64,000 nt of DNA from Aliiroseovarius sp. S1339 (GCF_023195695.1 NZ_JALPQG010000002.1:62001-126000), one strand, 5' to 3'; shown: positions 18,293-27,637, counted from the stretch's first letter. Notes: generated by a model from the sequence alone, not told the origin. A program made the numbers and translations.

Positions 18293-18454
18293 GGCTGACG
18301 AACGAGGCTGGCGAATCTATGTCTCGGCTAAGCGGCACCCAACGCGGCAATGAAGTTCGGCTGATTGGCCGTTTCCACAGCAAACGAACCTAGCGTGGTT
18401 GAATGGGCTGAGAATTAGAGCACGATAAAGCGGCCGAACGCAGACGTCCCAATA

Positions 18455-18583
18455 TGACGCCGCTGATCAACCAGACATATTCACGCGGCGTTATGCAACC
18501 AAGTCTGGACCGAAGCAATACGTTCGCTATGGTTGTATTAATAAGATGGACGCCCTGAAACGGCGTCACTATAGTTGCATTAA
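18455..18583 (+). promoter_or_regulatory. Repeat-rich region upstream of torE
   Basis: Two direct repeats, CTATGGTTGTATTAA (18527-18541) and CTATAGTTGCATTAA (18569-18583), start exactly 42 bases apart, about four helical turns. An inverted related copy, TTATGCAACC, lies at 18491-18500. Between the two repeats is a dyad, GACGCC (18549-18554) with GGCGTC (18562-18567). Further upstream ACGCCGC (18457-18463) pairs with GCGGCGT (18485-18491). This layout suits phased binding by a response regulator ahead of the tor operon. The motif does not look like the E. coli TorR decamer. The remaining bases between 18293 and 18664 hold no gene I can support. Confidence 0.6.
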
Positions 18584-18664
18584 GGCTGGTTAAGCGAATC
18601 CAAGGTTTTGCAGGTTTGAAACCACTTTCCATTCGCATTCAGCCGATAGGAAGTGGGGTTCGAG

Positions 18665-18853
18665 ATGAACAAAACGGCAGCAAATAGACCCTCAGTTGTC
18701 GCAGCCGAAACGGGGGGGACAGGCAGACGTGAGGTCACGCTGTTCCTGCTGCTTGCCTTCGTCTTGTTGCCAATTTTGATGGTTGGCGCGATTGCGGCTT
18801 ACGGGTTCATCGTGTGGTTTATGCAAATCCTGTTTTGGGGACCGCCCACCTGA
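18665..18853 (+). CDS. torE: NapE/TorE-like small membrane protein
   Basis: This is a 62-aa protein with a soluble N-terminus and one hydrophobic segment (VTLFLLLAFVLLPILMVG and onward) followed by a short aromatic tail, as in NapE and TorE. Such proteins accompany periplasmic reductase operons; their function is not established. The ATG at 18665 was chosen. A GTG 12 bases upstream is possible but lies on the likely AGGAAG ribosome site. It is the first gene of torECAD. Confidence 0.8.
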   Translation: MNKTAANRPSVVAAETGGTGRREVTLFLLLAFVLLPILMVGAIAAYGFIVWFMQILFWGPPT

Positions 18854-18921
18854 TGTTTCCGCAATGAAGCTCACGTGGAAATATAAATGAATAATCCATT
18901 TAGCCGTATGGGTAGGACGCC

Positions 18922-20151
18922 ATGATAAAAAAGACCCTTAGAGCAACCCGGGATCTGTTCCTGAAGCCATCGGTGAAAATCGGCCTTGGAATATTGGTGA
19001 CCGGTGGTTTCATCGCTGGCGCCGCGTCATGGCAGGGCTTTAACACGGCTTTGGAGGTGACCAACAGCGAAGAGTTCTGTCTGAGTTGCCATACCATGCG
19101 CGACAATATGCTGCCGGAGTTGCAGAAAACGGTGCACTGGAGCAACCGGTCCGGGGTACGTGCAGAGTGTCAGGATTGCCATGTGCCTCACGAATTCACC
19201 GACAAGATTGCACGCAAGATGCAGGCCAGCCGCGAAGTGTGGGGGCAGCTTGTCGGCACCATCGGCACACGTGAGAAATTCGAAGAACATCGCGTTGTTC
19301 TGGCGCGGCGTGAATGGGCGCGGATGGAAGCAAACGACTCGCGCGAATGCCGCGCCTGCCATGACTACAAGGACATGGACATCAACCTGATGCGCCCGAC
19401 CTCGCAGGTGGCGATGCGCGCCGCCGCTGAACGCGACGAAAGCTGTATCAGTTGCCACAAGGGGATCGCCCACCATCTGCCGGATCTGAAGGGCACGCAT
19501 AACCCCGCCTTCGACACGCTGGTTTCGGCGGCCTCGTCAACGCGCGTCAAGGCAGAGGACGACTATTACGCGGTCCTGCCGCACAAGATTTACGCAGATG
19601 CAGAGTTGACCCAAGAGATCGGTTCGATCGAGGTGGCCGCCAAGGTGACAGTGCTGGAAGCCAACGACGACGCCCAACGGGTAGAACTAGATTTGTGGCG
19701 CAAGAACAAGGGCTTTGGGAGAGTGTGGTACAGCAATTTTGGGCTGAACATCACCAGTGCCATTCTAAGCAAAGAAGTATCGCGCGACGAAAATCTTGTC
19801 AGCGTGCTGGAGTCCAAGGAAGACCCGGCAACAGGGCTGGAATGGCAAAACGTCAAAGCCGAAGTGTGGATGCCGACCGCAAGCCTGATCGACAGCCCCG
19901 AGGAAATCTGGGAAATCGCGGCCGCCAGCTACAACCAGCAATGCAGCACCTGCCATCGCCAGCCCGAGGTGGCGCATTTTGACGCCAACAGCTGGCCCGC
20001 CCAGTTTGGCGGCATGGTGGGCTTCACCAGCATGGATGACGACACCGCCAAGATGGTGCTCAAGTATCTGCAAAAACACTCGTCCGATTTTATCGAGACA
20101 GCCCATGGTGGCGACCCCACCAAAGGCGTCATTCAATCGGCCCGACCATAA
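18922..20151 (+). CDS. torC: Pentahaem membrane c-type cytochrome for TMAO/DMSO reductase
   Basis: TorC carries electrons from the quinol pool to the periplasmic reductase. The 409-aa protein has a single N-terminal membrane anchor and five haem-binding motifs: CLSCH, CQDCH, CRACH and CISCH in the NapC/NirT-like domain, and CSTCH in the C-terminal domain. This five-haem layout fits TorC/DorC rather than the four-haem NapC. It follows torE by 68 bases and ends just before torA. Confidence 0.93.
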   Translation: MIKKTLRATRDLFLKPSVKIGLGILVTGGFIAGAASWQGFNTALEVTNSEEFCLSCHTMRDNMLPELQKTVHWSNRSGVRAECQDCHVPHEFTDKIARKMQASREVWGQLVGTIGTREKFEEHRVVLARREWARMEANDSRECRACHDYKDMDINLMRPTSQVAMRAAAERDESCISCHKGIAHHLPDLKGTHNPAFDTLVSAASSTRVKAEDDYYAVLPHKIYADAELTQEIGSIEVAAKVTVLEANDDAQRVELDLWRKNKGFGRVWYSNFGLNITSAILSKEVSRDENLVSVLESKEDPATGLEWQNVKAEVWMPTASLIDSPEEIWEIAAASYNQQCSTCHRQPEVAHFDANSWPAQFGGMVGFTSMDDDTAKMVLKYLQKHSSDFIETAHGGDPTKGVIQSARP

Positions 20152-20165
20152 CGAGGATGAACCCA

Positions 20166-22685
20166 ATGGACCTTCCGCGGAGAGACTTTCTGAAAGCGAT
20201 GGCAGCGATATCGGGTGCGGCACTGGTCGGACCCAGCCTGCTGACCGCGCGCGCCGCTCAGGCGCAAACAGACGACAGCGCGATGACCGACGATATCACC
20301 ACCTGGAAGATTTCCGGCTCTCACTTCGGTGCGATCCGCGCCAAGGTGGTCGGCGATCGGGTGGTTGAGGTGCAGCCTCTGGAGTTTGACGAACACCCCA
20401 CTGATATGATCAAGGGCATTCCTGGTCTGATCTACGGCACGTCGCGCATCCGCTATCCGATGGTGCGCCTTGACTGGTACAAAAACCGCCACAACAGCGA
20501 CACCACAAAGCGCGGCGACAACCGCTTCGTGCGCGTTGGCTGGGACGAAGCGATCGACATGTTCTATGAAGAACTTGAACGGGTGCAGAAGGATTACGGC
20601 CCTTGGGCGCTGCACACGGCAGGTGTCGGCTGGCGGTCAGTCGGCCAGATGCACAGCTGCGGCAACCACATGGTGCGCGCGGTCGGCATGCACGGGCGCA
20701 GCGTCGGCACGATCGGCGACTATTCGACAGGCGCGGGACAAGTCATCCTTCCCTATATTCTTGGCTCGACCGAGGTCTATTCGCAGGGCACATCGTGGGA
20801 TGTCATTCTGGAGGAAAGCGATCTTGTCGTTTTCTGGGCCAATGACCCGATCAAGAACCTGCAGGTGGGCTGGAACACAGAAACCCACGAAGCCTATGCC
20901 TATTACGCGCAATTGAAAGACAAGATCGCCAGCGGCGACATCCGGGCGATCTGTGTCGATCCGGTGCGCAGCAAGACGCTGAACTACCTCGACTGTGAAC
21001 ACCAATACGTGAACCCGATGACCGACGTGGCGATGATGCTGGCGATGGCGCATACGCTGGTCAAGGAAGACCTGTATGACAAGGAGTTCATCGAGACCTA
21101 CGCGCTTGGCCTTGATCGGTTCCTGCCGTATCTGGAAGGCGAGACCGAGGATATGGTCGAGAAGACGCCGGAATGGGCCGAGGAAATCTGCGGCGTCCCG
21201 GCCGATCAAATTCGCGAGTTGGCGCGGCTGATGGCCAGCAATCGCACCCAGCTTGTGTTCGGCTGGGCCGTTCAACGTCAACAGCACGGCGAACAACCCT
21301 ATTGGATGGGCGCGATCCTTGCGACGCTGCTTGGCCAGATCGGTCTGCCCGGTGGCGGCATCAGCTATTCGCACCACTACAGTTCGGTGGGTGTGTCGTC
21401 TTCGGGTGCGGCAATGCCGGGCTCTTTCCCGCTCAACCTTGATCCGGGCCGCTTCCCCAAGCATGACAACAACAACTATCAGGGCTACAGCAACGTCATC
21501 CCGATTTCCCGCGCCATCGACGCTTTGATCGAGCCGGGGAAAGAAATTGATTTCAACGGCCACAAGGTCAAGCTGCCGCCCTACAAGATGGGCATTTTCA
21601 CCGGCCACAACCAGTGGCACCGCCACCAGGATCGCAACCGCATGAAAGAGGCTTACCAGACCCTCGAAACGGTGGTGGCAATTGACTACAACTGGACCGC
21701 GACTTGCCGCTTTGCCGACATCGTGCTGCCAGCCTGCACGCCTTTTGAACGCAACGATATCGACGCCTACGGGTCTTACAGCAACCGTGGCATTCTTGCG
21801 ATGCACAAGCTTATCGATCCGATGTATAACTCCCGCCCCGATTTTGAGATTTTCAGTGCACTGTGCCGTCGTTTCAACCGCGAGCTGGAATACACCCGCG
21901 GCAAGAACGAGATGGAGTGGATCGAGTTCCTTTACAATGAATGCGTCACAGAGAACGTGCGCACAGAGATGCCGATGCCGTCTTTCGCCGAGTTCTGGGA
22001 AAAGGGCTATCACATGTTTCCCGAAGGCAAGCCTTGGGTGCGTCATGCCAGTTTCCGCGATGATCCCGAGGTCAACGCTCTGGGAACGCCATCCGGCTTT
22101 ATCGAGATTTTCAGCCGCAAGATCGAGAGCTTTGGTTATGATGACTGCAAAGGCCACCCGATCTGGATGGAAAAGGCCGAACGGTCACATGGCGGCCCCG
22201 GATCGGACCGTTTTCCGTTGTGGCTGCAATCGGTTCACCCCGACAATCGCCTGCATTCGCAACTTTGCGAATCCGAGCCATTGCGCGAGACCTATGCCAT
22301 TCAGGGGCGCGAGCCGATCTATATGAGCCCGCAAGACGCCGCTGCACGTGGCATCGAACATGGCGATCTGGTGCGAGCCTATAATGATCGCGGGCAACTT
22401 ATCGCTGGTGCACATGTTTCGGATAACTTCCCGCCCGGCATCGTGCGGATCGAGGAAGGCGCTTGGTATGGCCCGACCGGCCCCGAAATCGGCGCAATTG
22501 ACACCTATGGCGACCCGAACACGCTGACCCTGGACATCGGCACCTCAAGTCTGGCACAGGCCCCCAGCGCCAACACCTGTATTGTGGAGATGGAGAAATT
22601 CGTCGGCGAAGCACCAGCAGTGACGGCATTCGGCGGTCCGACGGAAGTCGACCCGGACGGTAATCCGATTGAAAGCGATGCCTGA
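20166..22685 (+). CDS. torA: Trimethylamine-N-oxide (TMAO/DMSO) reductase, molybdopterin catalytic subunit
   Basis: This is a periplasmic molybdoenzyme of 839 aa that reduces TMAO, and probably DMSO, as a terminal electron acceptor. A Tat signal is clear ([14 protein letters not shown]). There is no N-terminal iron-sulfur Cys cluster, as expected for this type. The segment [17 protein letters not shown] holds the Ser that would coordinate molybdenum. The ATG at 20166 has GAGG at a normal distance; the ATG at 20157 lies on top of that site. It sits 14 bases after torC and overlaps torD by 8 bases. Confidence 0.93.
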   Translation: MDLPRRDFLKAMAAISGAALVGPSLLTARAAQAQTDDSAMTDDITTWKISGSHFGAIRAKVVGDRVVEVQPLEFDEHPTDMIKGIPGLIYGTSRIRYPMVRLDWYKNRHNSDTTKRGDNRFVRVGWDEAIDMFYEELERVQKDYGPWALHTAGVGWRSVGQMHSCGNHMVRAVGMHGRSVGTIGDYSTGAGQVILPYILGSTEVYSQGTSWDVILEESDLVVFWANDPIKNLQVGWNTETHEAYAYYAQLKDKIASGDIRAICVDPVRSKTLNYLDCEHQYVNPMTDVAMMLAMAHTLVKEDLYDKEFIETYALGLDRFLPYLEGETEDMVEKTPEWAEEICGVPADQIRELARLMASNRTQLVFGWAVQRQQHGEQPYWMGAILATLLGQIGLPGGGISYSHHYSSVGVSSSGAAMPGSFPLNLDPGRFPKHDNNNYQGYSNVIPISRAIDALIEPGKEIDFNGHKVKLPPYKMGIFTGHNQWHRHQDRNRMKEAYQTLETVVAIDYNWTATCRFADIVLPACTPFERNDIDAYGSYSNRGILAMHKLIDPMYNSRPDFEIFSALCRRFNRELEYTRGKNEMEWIEFLYNECVTENVRTEMPMPSFAEFWEKGYHMFPEGKPWVRHASFRDDPEVNALGTPSGFIEIFSRKIESFGYDDCKGHPIWMEKAERSHGGPGSDRFPLWLQSVHPDNRLHSQLCESEPLRETYAIQGREPIYMSPQDAAARGIEHGDLVRAYNDRGQLIAGAHVSDNFPPGIVRIEEGAWYGPTGPEIGAIDTYGDPNTLTLDIGTSSLAQAPSANTCIVEMEKFVGEAPAVTAFGGPTEVDPDGNPIESDA

Positions 22686-23373
22686 CGCCGCCATGGCAGA
22701 TCTGAGCACCAGCGAATGGACCGAGGTCAGCAAGCAGCGGGCCTTGGTCTATGGCTGGTTCTCAACGCTCTATGCGGGCGAAATCCCCAAAGACGTGCTT
22801 GCATCCTATCTGGCGGGCGAGGACGCTCCGTTTACGGCATTTTCCGTCCTCGGTCTGGACGCCGAAGTCCAGCGCATCCAAGCTGGCATCGAGGCTTTGC
22901 GCGACGTGGACCATGCGCATCTGGAACTGGCTGCAGATTTCGCGCAGATGTTTCTGATGGATGCAAAGGCCGGTGCGCTGCCTTATGCGTCGGTCTATGA
23001 CGCCGATGAAAAGCGGCTCTATGGTCCGGCCGAGGCGCGTATGCAGAGCTTTCTGGCCGGTGCGTCATTGGCCGTTCAGGATGAATTCAAAGAACCCGCC
23101 GATCACCTGGCCGTCTACCTCGCGGTGATGGCACGCATCACGGAAGAACAAGCGCAGGCCACGGATATCGTCGCCGCTGCGCGTGATCAACTCGCCTTTC
23201 TGGAGGATGCCCTGCTCACCTGGCTGCCTAGTTTCAACGAAGCCAATCAGGAAGCGTCGCCGCGCTACGACGTCTATCCGGCGCTGGCCGCCCTGCTGAT
23301 CGCTGTGGTCAAGCTCGACGCGGGTTTCATTCGAGAGGTTGCCGAACACAGTTCGCCGGTGAACGCGTCCTGA
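22678..23373 (+). CDS. torD: TorD-family chaperone for TMAO reductase
   Basis: This is a cytoplasmic all-helical chaperone of 231 aa that would bind the TorA Tat signal and help molybdenum-cofactor insertion. The family region [20 protein letters not shown] near residue 84 and the C-terminal [20 protein letters not shown] are recognisable. The chosen ATG at 22678 overlaps the torA stop by 8 bases; an ATG at 22693 is an alternative. It closes the torECAD operon. The sensor and regulator (TorSTR or DorSR) are not in the window. Confidence 0.9.
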   Translation: MPDAAMADLSTSEWTEVSKQRALVYGWFSTLYAGEIPKDVLASYLAGEDAPFTAFSVLGLDAEVQRIQAGIEALRDVDHAHLELAADFAQMFLMDAKAGALPYASVYDADEKRLYGPAEARMQSFLAGASLAVQDEFKEPADHLAVYLAVMARITEEQAQATDIVAAARDQLAFLEDALLTWLPSFNEANQEASPRYDVYPALAALLIAVVKLDAGFIREVAEHSSPVNAS

Positions 23374-23549
23374 ACAGGCTCAATCAGTTCTGTTTTCACC
23401 TCACGTCGGTGTATCAATGTCGTCAAACTCCCCCTTGCTGAGGCCAACGACAGATTGATCGCGGTGCTCCCTGCACCTGTCAGTTTACATCTACTCTTGG
23501 CGGCAAGACCCGAAGCGCTATCGTTTTCCGTTCCTGCATTCCCGCCCGA

Positions 23550-23786
23550 AACCGCCATCAAATGTGCTACCAATCTCGCACTGTCAGCTTCAGTCCAATT
23601 GTTCGGGTTAGTCACGGCGACCCGTGGCCGAACATAATCCGGGCCGTAGTAGGCATGGCCGTAGCCGGCAGGTGCCGCGTTCGCGAGCATCATGTCGACG
23701 GCAAGTTGGACCTGCGTCACGACCGGCACAGATTTAATATTCGGCGAAACATCAACCGCAGGCGGCTCTCGCATCCATTCCGGTGC
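23550..23786 (-). pseudogene. 3' fragment of an alpha/beta-hydrolase gene (Abhydrolase_9-like)
   Basis: A leftward frame contains APEWMREPPAVDVSPNIKSV followed by PVVTQVQLAVDM, GYGHAYYGPDYV and AVTNPNNWTEADSARL. This resembles, from memory, the C-terminal end of the large membrane-linked alpha/beta-hydrolase family (PF10081). The catalytic part of the family lies upstream of this segment and is absent here, and the flanking residues look like random translation. I call it a remnant. The rest of 23374-24032 has no supportable gene, only a possible IS3 OrfA scrap near 23890-23935. Confidence 0.5.
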
Positions 23787-24032
23787 GCAAAAAGGAAGCT
23801 GGTTCGTTAAATACAATCGGATCGCATGAGTATTGAAGATACGAAATCCGCACATCGCCCGGCCTTTCGGCCCCCCTGCGTCCGTCGTGTGTGAGGCAGA
23901 GAACCGTCGGTTGAAGCGCGAATTGGCGCGGGCTCTCGCGGAGCTCTTTCTTTTTTGAAGCCATTCCATTCGCCGTATTCTGTCAACATTTCCTCTTCAA
24001 TTGCAGCTTTGCGAAAGCCGACCGCCTGGCGT

Positions 24033-24248
24033 TCAATCGTTCGAATCCGTTTGGAGACACCTCAAGGCTTTCTTGATCTTCCTAAGAACGTCCGAGGGGT
24101 CGCCACCCTGCATGCCTTCATTTGCCGCGCGCAGAAGCGCCTTTTTATCGTCACGCCATTGTTGAAGCATGTTGATCTTTTCATCGCGGCTTAAAGTCTG
24201 ATCATTCATCAGATCGGTCGGTGAGTTGTAATTTCCAAGATAAGCCAA
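24033..24248 (-). CDS. Small conserved protein beside universal stress protein, unknown function
   Basis: I assign a TTG start at 24248, because AGGAG lies 7 bases before it and translation then begins MAYLGNYNSPTDLMNDQTLS. That gives 71 aa, charged and probably helical (DEKINMLQQWRDDKKALLRA). A longer frame to 24275 has no ribosome site. It lies 185 bases downstream of the universal stress protein gene on the same strand. I do not recognise a named domain. Similar small proteins beside stress proteins come to mind, so a stress or low-oxygen role is plausible but unproven. Confidence 0.6.
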   Translation of the reverse strand: MAYLGNYNSPTDLMNDQTLSRDEKINMLQQWRDDKKALLRAANEGMQGGDPSDVLRKIKKALRCLQTDSND

Positions 24249-24314
24249 GACATTTCTCCTGTTAACAAATACCAAATTTCGTGATCGACGGTGTCGTAGT
24301 CAGCGGACTGCGCA

Positions 24315-24346
24315 CCGGGGTTGTCTCTACTCAGACATCGCCCCGG
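24315..24346 (-). terminator. Hairpin downstream of the universal stress protein gene
   Basis: A two-part stem (CCGGGG at 24315-24320 with CCCCGG at 24341-24346, and TGTCT at 24322-24326 with AGACA at 24333-24337) lies about 90 bases after the stop of the stress gene. There is no T run, so termination strength is uncertain. It could separate the stress gene from the 71-aa gene. Confidence 0.4.
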
Positions 24347-24433
24347 ATTGCGTGATCAATCACACACTTCAAGCGGCAAAAACCTGCTTCGAGATCCTTG
24401 CAGCTTGGGCCCACACCACGTTTGGCGCCAATA

Positions 24434-25321
24434 TCAAGTCGCTGCGCCGACAGGCTTCGGGTTCCAGATCAATACATCGCAGGCCGCATCTCGCAGAAGA
24501 TGCCTTGAGACGCTGCCGATAAATGCGCGCCTGATCAGGCTGGATCGCCCTTGACCAAGCGCGATCAGATCGAAATCTTGATTGCGGCACAGGCGTGTCA
24601 GCGTCTTTGCAGGGTCGCCTTTCAACACCTCTGACGTGACACTCCGCCCGCACTTTTCCGTCAGATCTTTCAAGTGATCATGGGCATTCTTCACCAGGTT
24701 GCGCAGATAGGCCGCCAGATCAGCCGTCTGGGACCCGGCGCGCAACATGGCTTCTTTGAGTTGGGGCGGGATTTGTACGACTTGGACCACATGCAACCGA
24801 TTTTCCGGCAGAAGGGCGGATATAAAACGAGACGCATTCACCGCGTCGTCGCTGCCATTGGTTGCCAGCATGACACCGCCATATCGACGTTCGACGGGTC
24901 TTTTCACCACAAGCACCGGTATCTGCGTTGCGCCAATCACCCTGTCCGTTGTCGAGCCAAGCAATCTTTCGGTGATTTTCACCCTTTGGTGAGTGCGCAT
25001 GACAATCAGATCAGGCGATATCTCATTACATACCTCGATCAGCCGAAAAGCATGCGATCCCAACTCAATGTGTATCTGAACGTCAGAAGGGTCTGTCCCC
25101 AGTTCGGCTATGGCGCCTGCGATAACGTCGCGCGCCGCAAAGGCTGCCTGACCCAGAAAGGTGGTGATGTCAGTCAGATCCGCGATGTCTCCGGGAAGAT
25201 CGAGAACGTGGACAATGTGCAAATCAGACCGAGACGCCGTTGATATTTCAAGAGCGCGATGAAGGACGGCAACATCCTGCGGAAGTTGCCCAATAGCAGC
25301 GAGGATAGTGAAGTGTGTCAT
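24434..25321 (-). CDS. Tandem-domain universal stress protein (UspA family)
   Basis: This is a 295-aa cytoplasmic protein made of two Usp domains. The first ends with LLGSTTDRVIGATQIPVLVV and the second with FIGSVSRHLLRDAACDVLIW, both matching the G-x(2)-G-x(9)-G-S type nucleotide-binding pattern only in part. Such tandem proteins are common in stress and low-oxygen regulons. It lies among DUF1127 and Rnk-like genes. The nucleotide bound, if any, is not known. Confidence 0.85.
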   Translation of the reverse strand: MTHFTILAAIGQLPQDVAVLHRALEISTASRSDLHIVHVLDLPGDIADLTDITTFLGQAAFAARDVIAGAIAELGTDPSDVQIHIELGSHAFRLIEVCNEISPDLIVMRTHQRVKITERLLGSTTDRVIGATQIPVLVVKRPVERRYGGVMLATNGSDDAVNASRFISALLPENRLHVVQVVQIPPQLKEAMLRAGSQTADLAAYLRNLVKNAHDHLKDLTEKCGRSVTSEVLKGDPAKTLTRLCRNQDFDLIALGQGRSSLIRRAFIGSVSRHLLRDAACDVLIWNPKPVGAAT

Positions 25322-25361
25322 GGCCTTTGCCTCTGCGTAAAGTTACTTTATTCCAACGCGG

Positions 25362-25700
25362 CTATCTGGCAAGGATCATCTTTCCTAACCGCGCGTCTGG
25401 GGCAGAACCGGTCTGATTTGTTGGCTGTTTGGCTGGACAGCTGCGACTTGCGGGCAAGGCGCGCAGCCTCGGTGTTTGTTTGGCGCGCGCCCCTTCTGGT
25501 CCGGCCATGGACCCAAAACTGGCCAGCATGGACCGTGCCGTCCACATCGTCGCATCATATAGCATAACTGCAGGCATCGCATGAACTTTACCCACAGAAG
25601 GTGCTGGTGCAGCCCTCAATGATCGGTCATCTGCCGCTCCTGCCTTGGGCGAGAACAAATGTGGCAATAATTCTTCAAAGTCAGCTTTGCTAATCATCAT
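25362..25700 (-). CDS. Hypothetical protein, uncertain
   Basis: A 112-aa frame begins MMISKADFEELLPHLFSP, with AAAGGG at a usable distance upstream. The C-terminal part is rich in Ala, Pro, Arg and Lys and does not look strongly folded. It lies 40 bases before the universal stress protein start on the same strand. I recognise no domain. It could be a real small gene or a chance frame. Confidence 0.3.
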   Translation of the reverse strand: MMISKADFEELLPHLFSPKAGAADDRSLRAAPAPSVGKVHAMPAVMLYDATMWTARSMLASFGSMAGPEGARAKQTPRLRALPASRSCPAKQPTNQTGSAPDARLGKMILAR

Positions 25701-25806
25701 TGGATTGGCCCTTTCGATTAAAATAGTTGTCGTTCTTTGTGGGGCAGGTCCGGCCTTGACGCGCGAAGGCGGACCCAATCCGACGAGGGTGCGAACAGAC
25801 GGCCGA

Positions 25807-26112
25807 TCAAACGGCGCCTTGGTATTCTCCAATTGAACTTTGATCCACCGCCAGCGGAACCATCCCAAGTTCACGATCATCGAACCCGTCGACAATGCGC
25901 CCGATGTCTTTACGACGGACGCCCATGTCTCTGAGCACATGATCGTCCAACGCTTGCAACGCAGCGATCAGTTTGCGCCGTTTCCAGCCTCGGATGGCTG
26001 TGCGCCACCAGTGGCGCAAAAATCCGTCCTCTTCCGACACGGAAACGGTTTTCATTTCTGCCCAGTTCGGTCGCAGATCCAAGAAATTGTGGTGGAACAA
26101 TATGGGATGCAT
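25807..26112 (-). CDS. DUF1127 family protein
   Basis: This 101-aa protein has the arginine-rich DUF1127 core: RHWWRTAIRGWKRRKLIAAL and then LDDHVLRDMGVRRKDIGRIV. Small DUF1127 proteins in alphaproteobacteria are stress-linked and may bind RNA (CcaF1 in Rhodobacter is one studied case). The ATG at 26112 has GGAGG 5 bases upstream; the TTG 12 bases earlier is rejected. It is divergent from a structured element starting 142 bases away. Confidence 0.85.
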   Translation of the reverse strand: MHPILFHHNFLDLRPNWAEMKTVSVSEEDGFLRHWWRTAIRGWKRRKLIAALQALDDHVLRDMGVRRKDIGRIVDGFDDRELGMVPLAVDQSSIGEYQGAV

Positions 26113-26253
26113 GTCATCCTCCAAGCATAAGATAGCTGAAGCCGTGACGTCGATTTTGCTGTCGTGGAATTTCGAGAGGCGAAATATCGCAAGCGTAAGC
26201 TATGCGGTGCAAAACCTGCGTCTTCTCATTCAGATCCAGATGATCTGTAATAT

Positions 26254-26341
26254 CCCCGAGGCGTGAAGCGGCAACATTTGCCAGCCCCGCCCGGGGCTAC
26301 CGGCGGTTCAGTGTCTTTCCTGCGAAAGGCAGGAACCTCTT
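26254..26341 (+). ncRNA. Candidate structured cis-regulatory RNA, copy 1
   Basis: This stretch closely resembles 32848-32934. A hairpin forms between CCGCC (about 26287-26291) and GGCGG (26302-26306); its loop contains GGGG that can pair with CCCC at 26254-26257, giving a pseudoknot. A conserved GTTCAGT follows. A second hairpin, TTCCTGC (26317-26323) with GCAGGAA (26329-26335), hides AGGA, which lies 7 bases before an ATG at 26342. Stem bases differ from copy 2 in compensating ways. I do not recognise a known riboswitch class. Rightward orientation is inferred from the start codon and its ribosome site. Confidence 0.5.
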
Positions 26342-26500
26342 ATGCAAGCAGGTCATCATCATGTTTCTTATATGGGACGTATGAGCCGCGCTTTCAATCC
26401 TGACAGATTAAATCAGCGGATTTCGAAGCCGGCCCATCGGTTTGTGGGCCATTTGGGCCACAGAACGCCCAAAGTGCCTATGTTTGCGTCTCTGGATTGA
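26342..26500 (+). CDS. Short ORF after structured RNA, copy 1
   Basis: This 52-aa frame starts MQAGHHHVSYMGRMSRAF. Its first 12 residues match the short ORF at 32935 in the pattern M-x-A-x-x-HH-x-x-x-MG, and the two genes share the structured region just upstream with identical ATG spacing. The tail is basic (RLNQRISKPAHRF) and shows no domain. It may be a leader peptide or a small regulated protein. Coding status is unproven. Confidence 0.35.
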   Translation: MQAGHHHVSYMGRMSRAFNPDRLNQRISKPAHRFVGHLGHRTPKVPMFASLD

Positions 26501-26572
26501 CTATTAGTCCATCAATACCTAGGTCCATTTACATGATGGTACATGCAGAACATTTTCGATTTCTACTGCTGA

Positions 26573-26612
26573 ACCGCCCCTTTCCCCGGGCGGTCTAGGC
26601 GCGTCCGCGCCT
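26573..26612 (+). promoter_or_regulatory. Structured leader upstream of the Rnk-like gene
   Basis: Two hairpins stand side by side: ACCGCCC (26573-26579) with GGGCGGT (26588-26594), and AGGCG (26597-26601) with CGCCT (26608-26612). They lie about 70 bases before the ATG at 26681, possibly ending the short upstream transcript or shaping the leader. No T run is present. Confidence 0.4.
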
Positions 26613-26680
26613 GCCACACCCCCGGGGTCTCCTCACATTCCTGAAACGTGAACACGGCGTCTGTCGCCGGAGGAGAAATT

Positions 26681-27133
26681 ATGTTCGATCTCAGTCAGCC
26701 TGACCGGGCAACCATCGCAGTCCATTCCCTTAGCAGAGCACTGCAGAACACGCCTTTGGCATTGCCCAAGACCGATCACCAGAAACTGCAGGAACATCTT
26801 GATGCGTGTGATTGCGCTTTGCGCCCCCGCTCTAAACTTCTGGCGTATGTGCTGGCAAACAAGCTGATGAACACGCGGCCCGTGGATGGGTTGCATTGTT
26901 CTGATCTGGCGGTCGGTGGATCACGCGTCACCTATGCGATTGATGGCGAAACGCCCCAGACAGGTTTGCTTGTCCACCGGGCCAGAGCAGGATTGCCCAG
27001 CGGTATAGTCCCTGTTGCGTCATTGCTTGGTGCCACCTTGATCGGGATGCGGGTCGGTCAACGTGCGCCGCTTCTGAACGAAGACGGAACCATTGGCAGG
27101 CTTGCCGTAATCGACGTCACAAGCCCGATCTAG
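26681..27133 (+). CDS. GreA/GreB C-terminal-domain (Rnk-like) protein, first copy
   Basis: This 150-aa protein has a helical N-terminal half and a C-terminal FKBP-like GreA/GreB/Rnk fold (VGGSRVTYAIDGETPQTGLL and later SLLGATLIGMRVGQRAPLL). Such proteins bind RNA polymerase near its secondary channel. The N-terminal coiled coil of GreA with its acidic tip is not present, so it would not act as a cleavage factor. The ATG at 26681 is preceded by GGAGGAG. A second Rnk-like gene follows 48 bases later; the two differ strongly in sequence. Confidence 0.75.
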   Translation: MFDLSQPDRATIAVHSLSRALQNTPLALPKTDHQKLQEHLDACDCALRPRSKLLAYVLANKLMNTRPVDGLHCSDLAVGGSRVTYAIDGETPQTGLLVHRARAGLPSGIVPVASLLGATLIGMRVGQRAPLLNEDGTIGRLAVIDVTSPI

Positions 27134-27181
27134 GTCCCTGGCCAGGTCCTGCACTCACCTATGAACGAAAGGAGACGTTCA

Positions 27182-27613
27182 ATGTCTACCTCTATCCAAA
27201 CACCGAAAACATCACGCAATCGGAACCCGAAAATCGTCATCAACGCGGATGATCTTACGCATTTGGAAGGACTGGTCGATGGCATGATGAGACGTCATCC
27301 GGCGCTCGCTGACCGCCTGCTTGATGAAATCAGTCGGGCGCGGATTGTGTCGCCTGCTAAGATGCCAAAAAATGTGGTGGGCATTGGCAGCACCGTAACC
27401 TACCGTGATGAAAGCACGGGGCAAAACAAAACGGTGACTCTGGTCTATCCCGAAGACGCCGATATCACGCAGTTTCGAGTGTCGGTGATGACACCTATCG
27501 GTGTGGCCCTTCTGGGGCTGGCCGAAGGGGCAAGTTTTTACTGGGATACACGGGAAAACCAGCGCCGCACGTTGACCATCATCGGCGTAGAGCAACCTGA
27601 GACCGATATTTGA
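27182..27613 (+). CDS. Rnk-like nucleoside diphosphate kinase regulator (GreA/GreB C-terminal fold)
   Basis: This 143-aa protein is closer to classical Rnk: a short N-terminal helical region (DLTHLEGLVDGMMRRHPALA) followed by the conserved VGIGSTVTYRDESTGQNKTV, TLVYPEDAD and SVMTPIGVALLGLAEG. Rnk-type proteins interact with RNA polymerase. The ATG at 27182 follows AAGGAG. It is probably co-transcribed with the preceding Rnk-like gene, and a hairpin follows. Confidence 0.82.
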   Translation: MSTSIQTPKTSRNRNPKIVINADDLTHLEGLVDGMMRRHPALADRLLDEISRARIVSPAKMPKNVVGIGSTVTYRDESTGQNKTVTLVYPEDADITQFRVSVMTPIGVALLGLAEGASFYWDTRENQRRTLTIIGVEQPETDI

Positions 27614-27637
27614 AGCCCGCGTTGCGGAACAGACCGT

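Noticed and set aside
20637-22157. 506-aa leftward frame opposite torA
   Set aside because: It lies entirely antisense to the well-supported torA gene and has no recognisable domain; GC-rich codon usage explains it.
24037-24065. GTTCGAATCC near the start of the 71-aa gene region, as a possible att copy of tRNA-Ser
   Set aside because: Only 10 bases match the tRNA T-loop and the flanks differ; it is coding sequence of the small gene.
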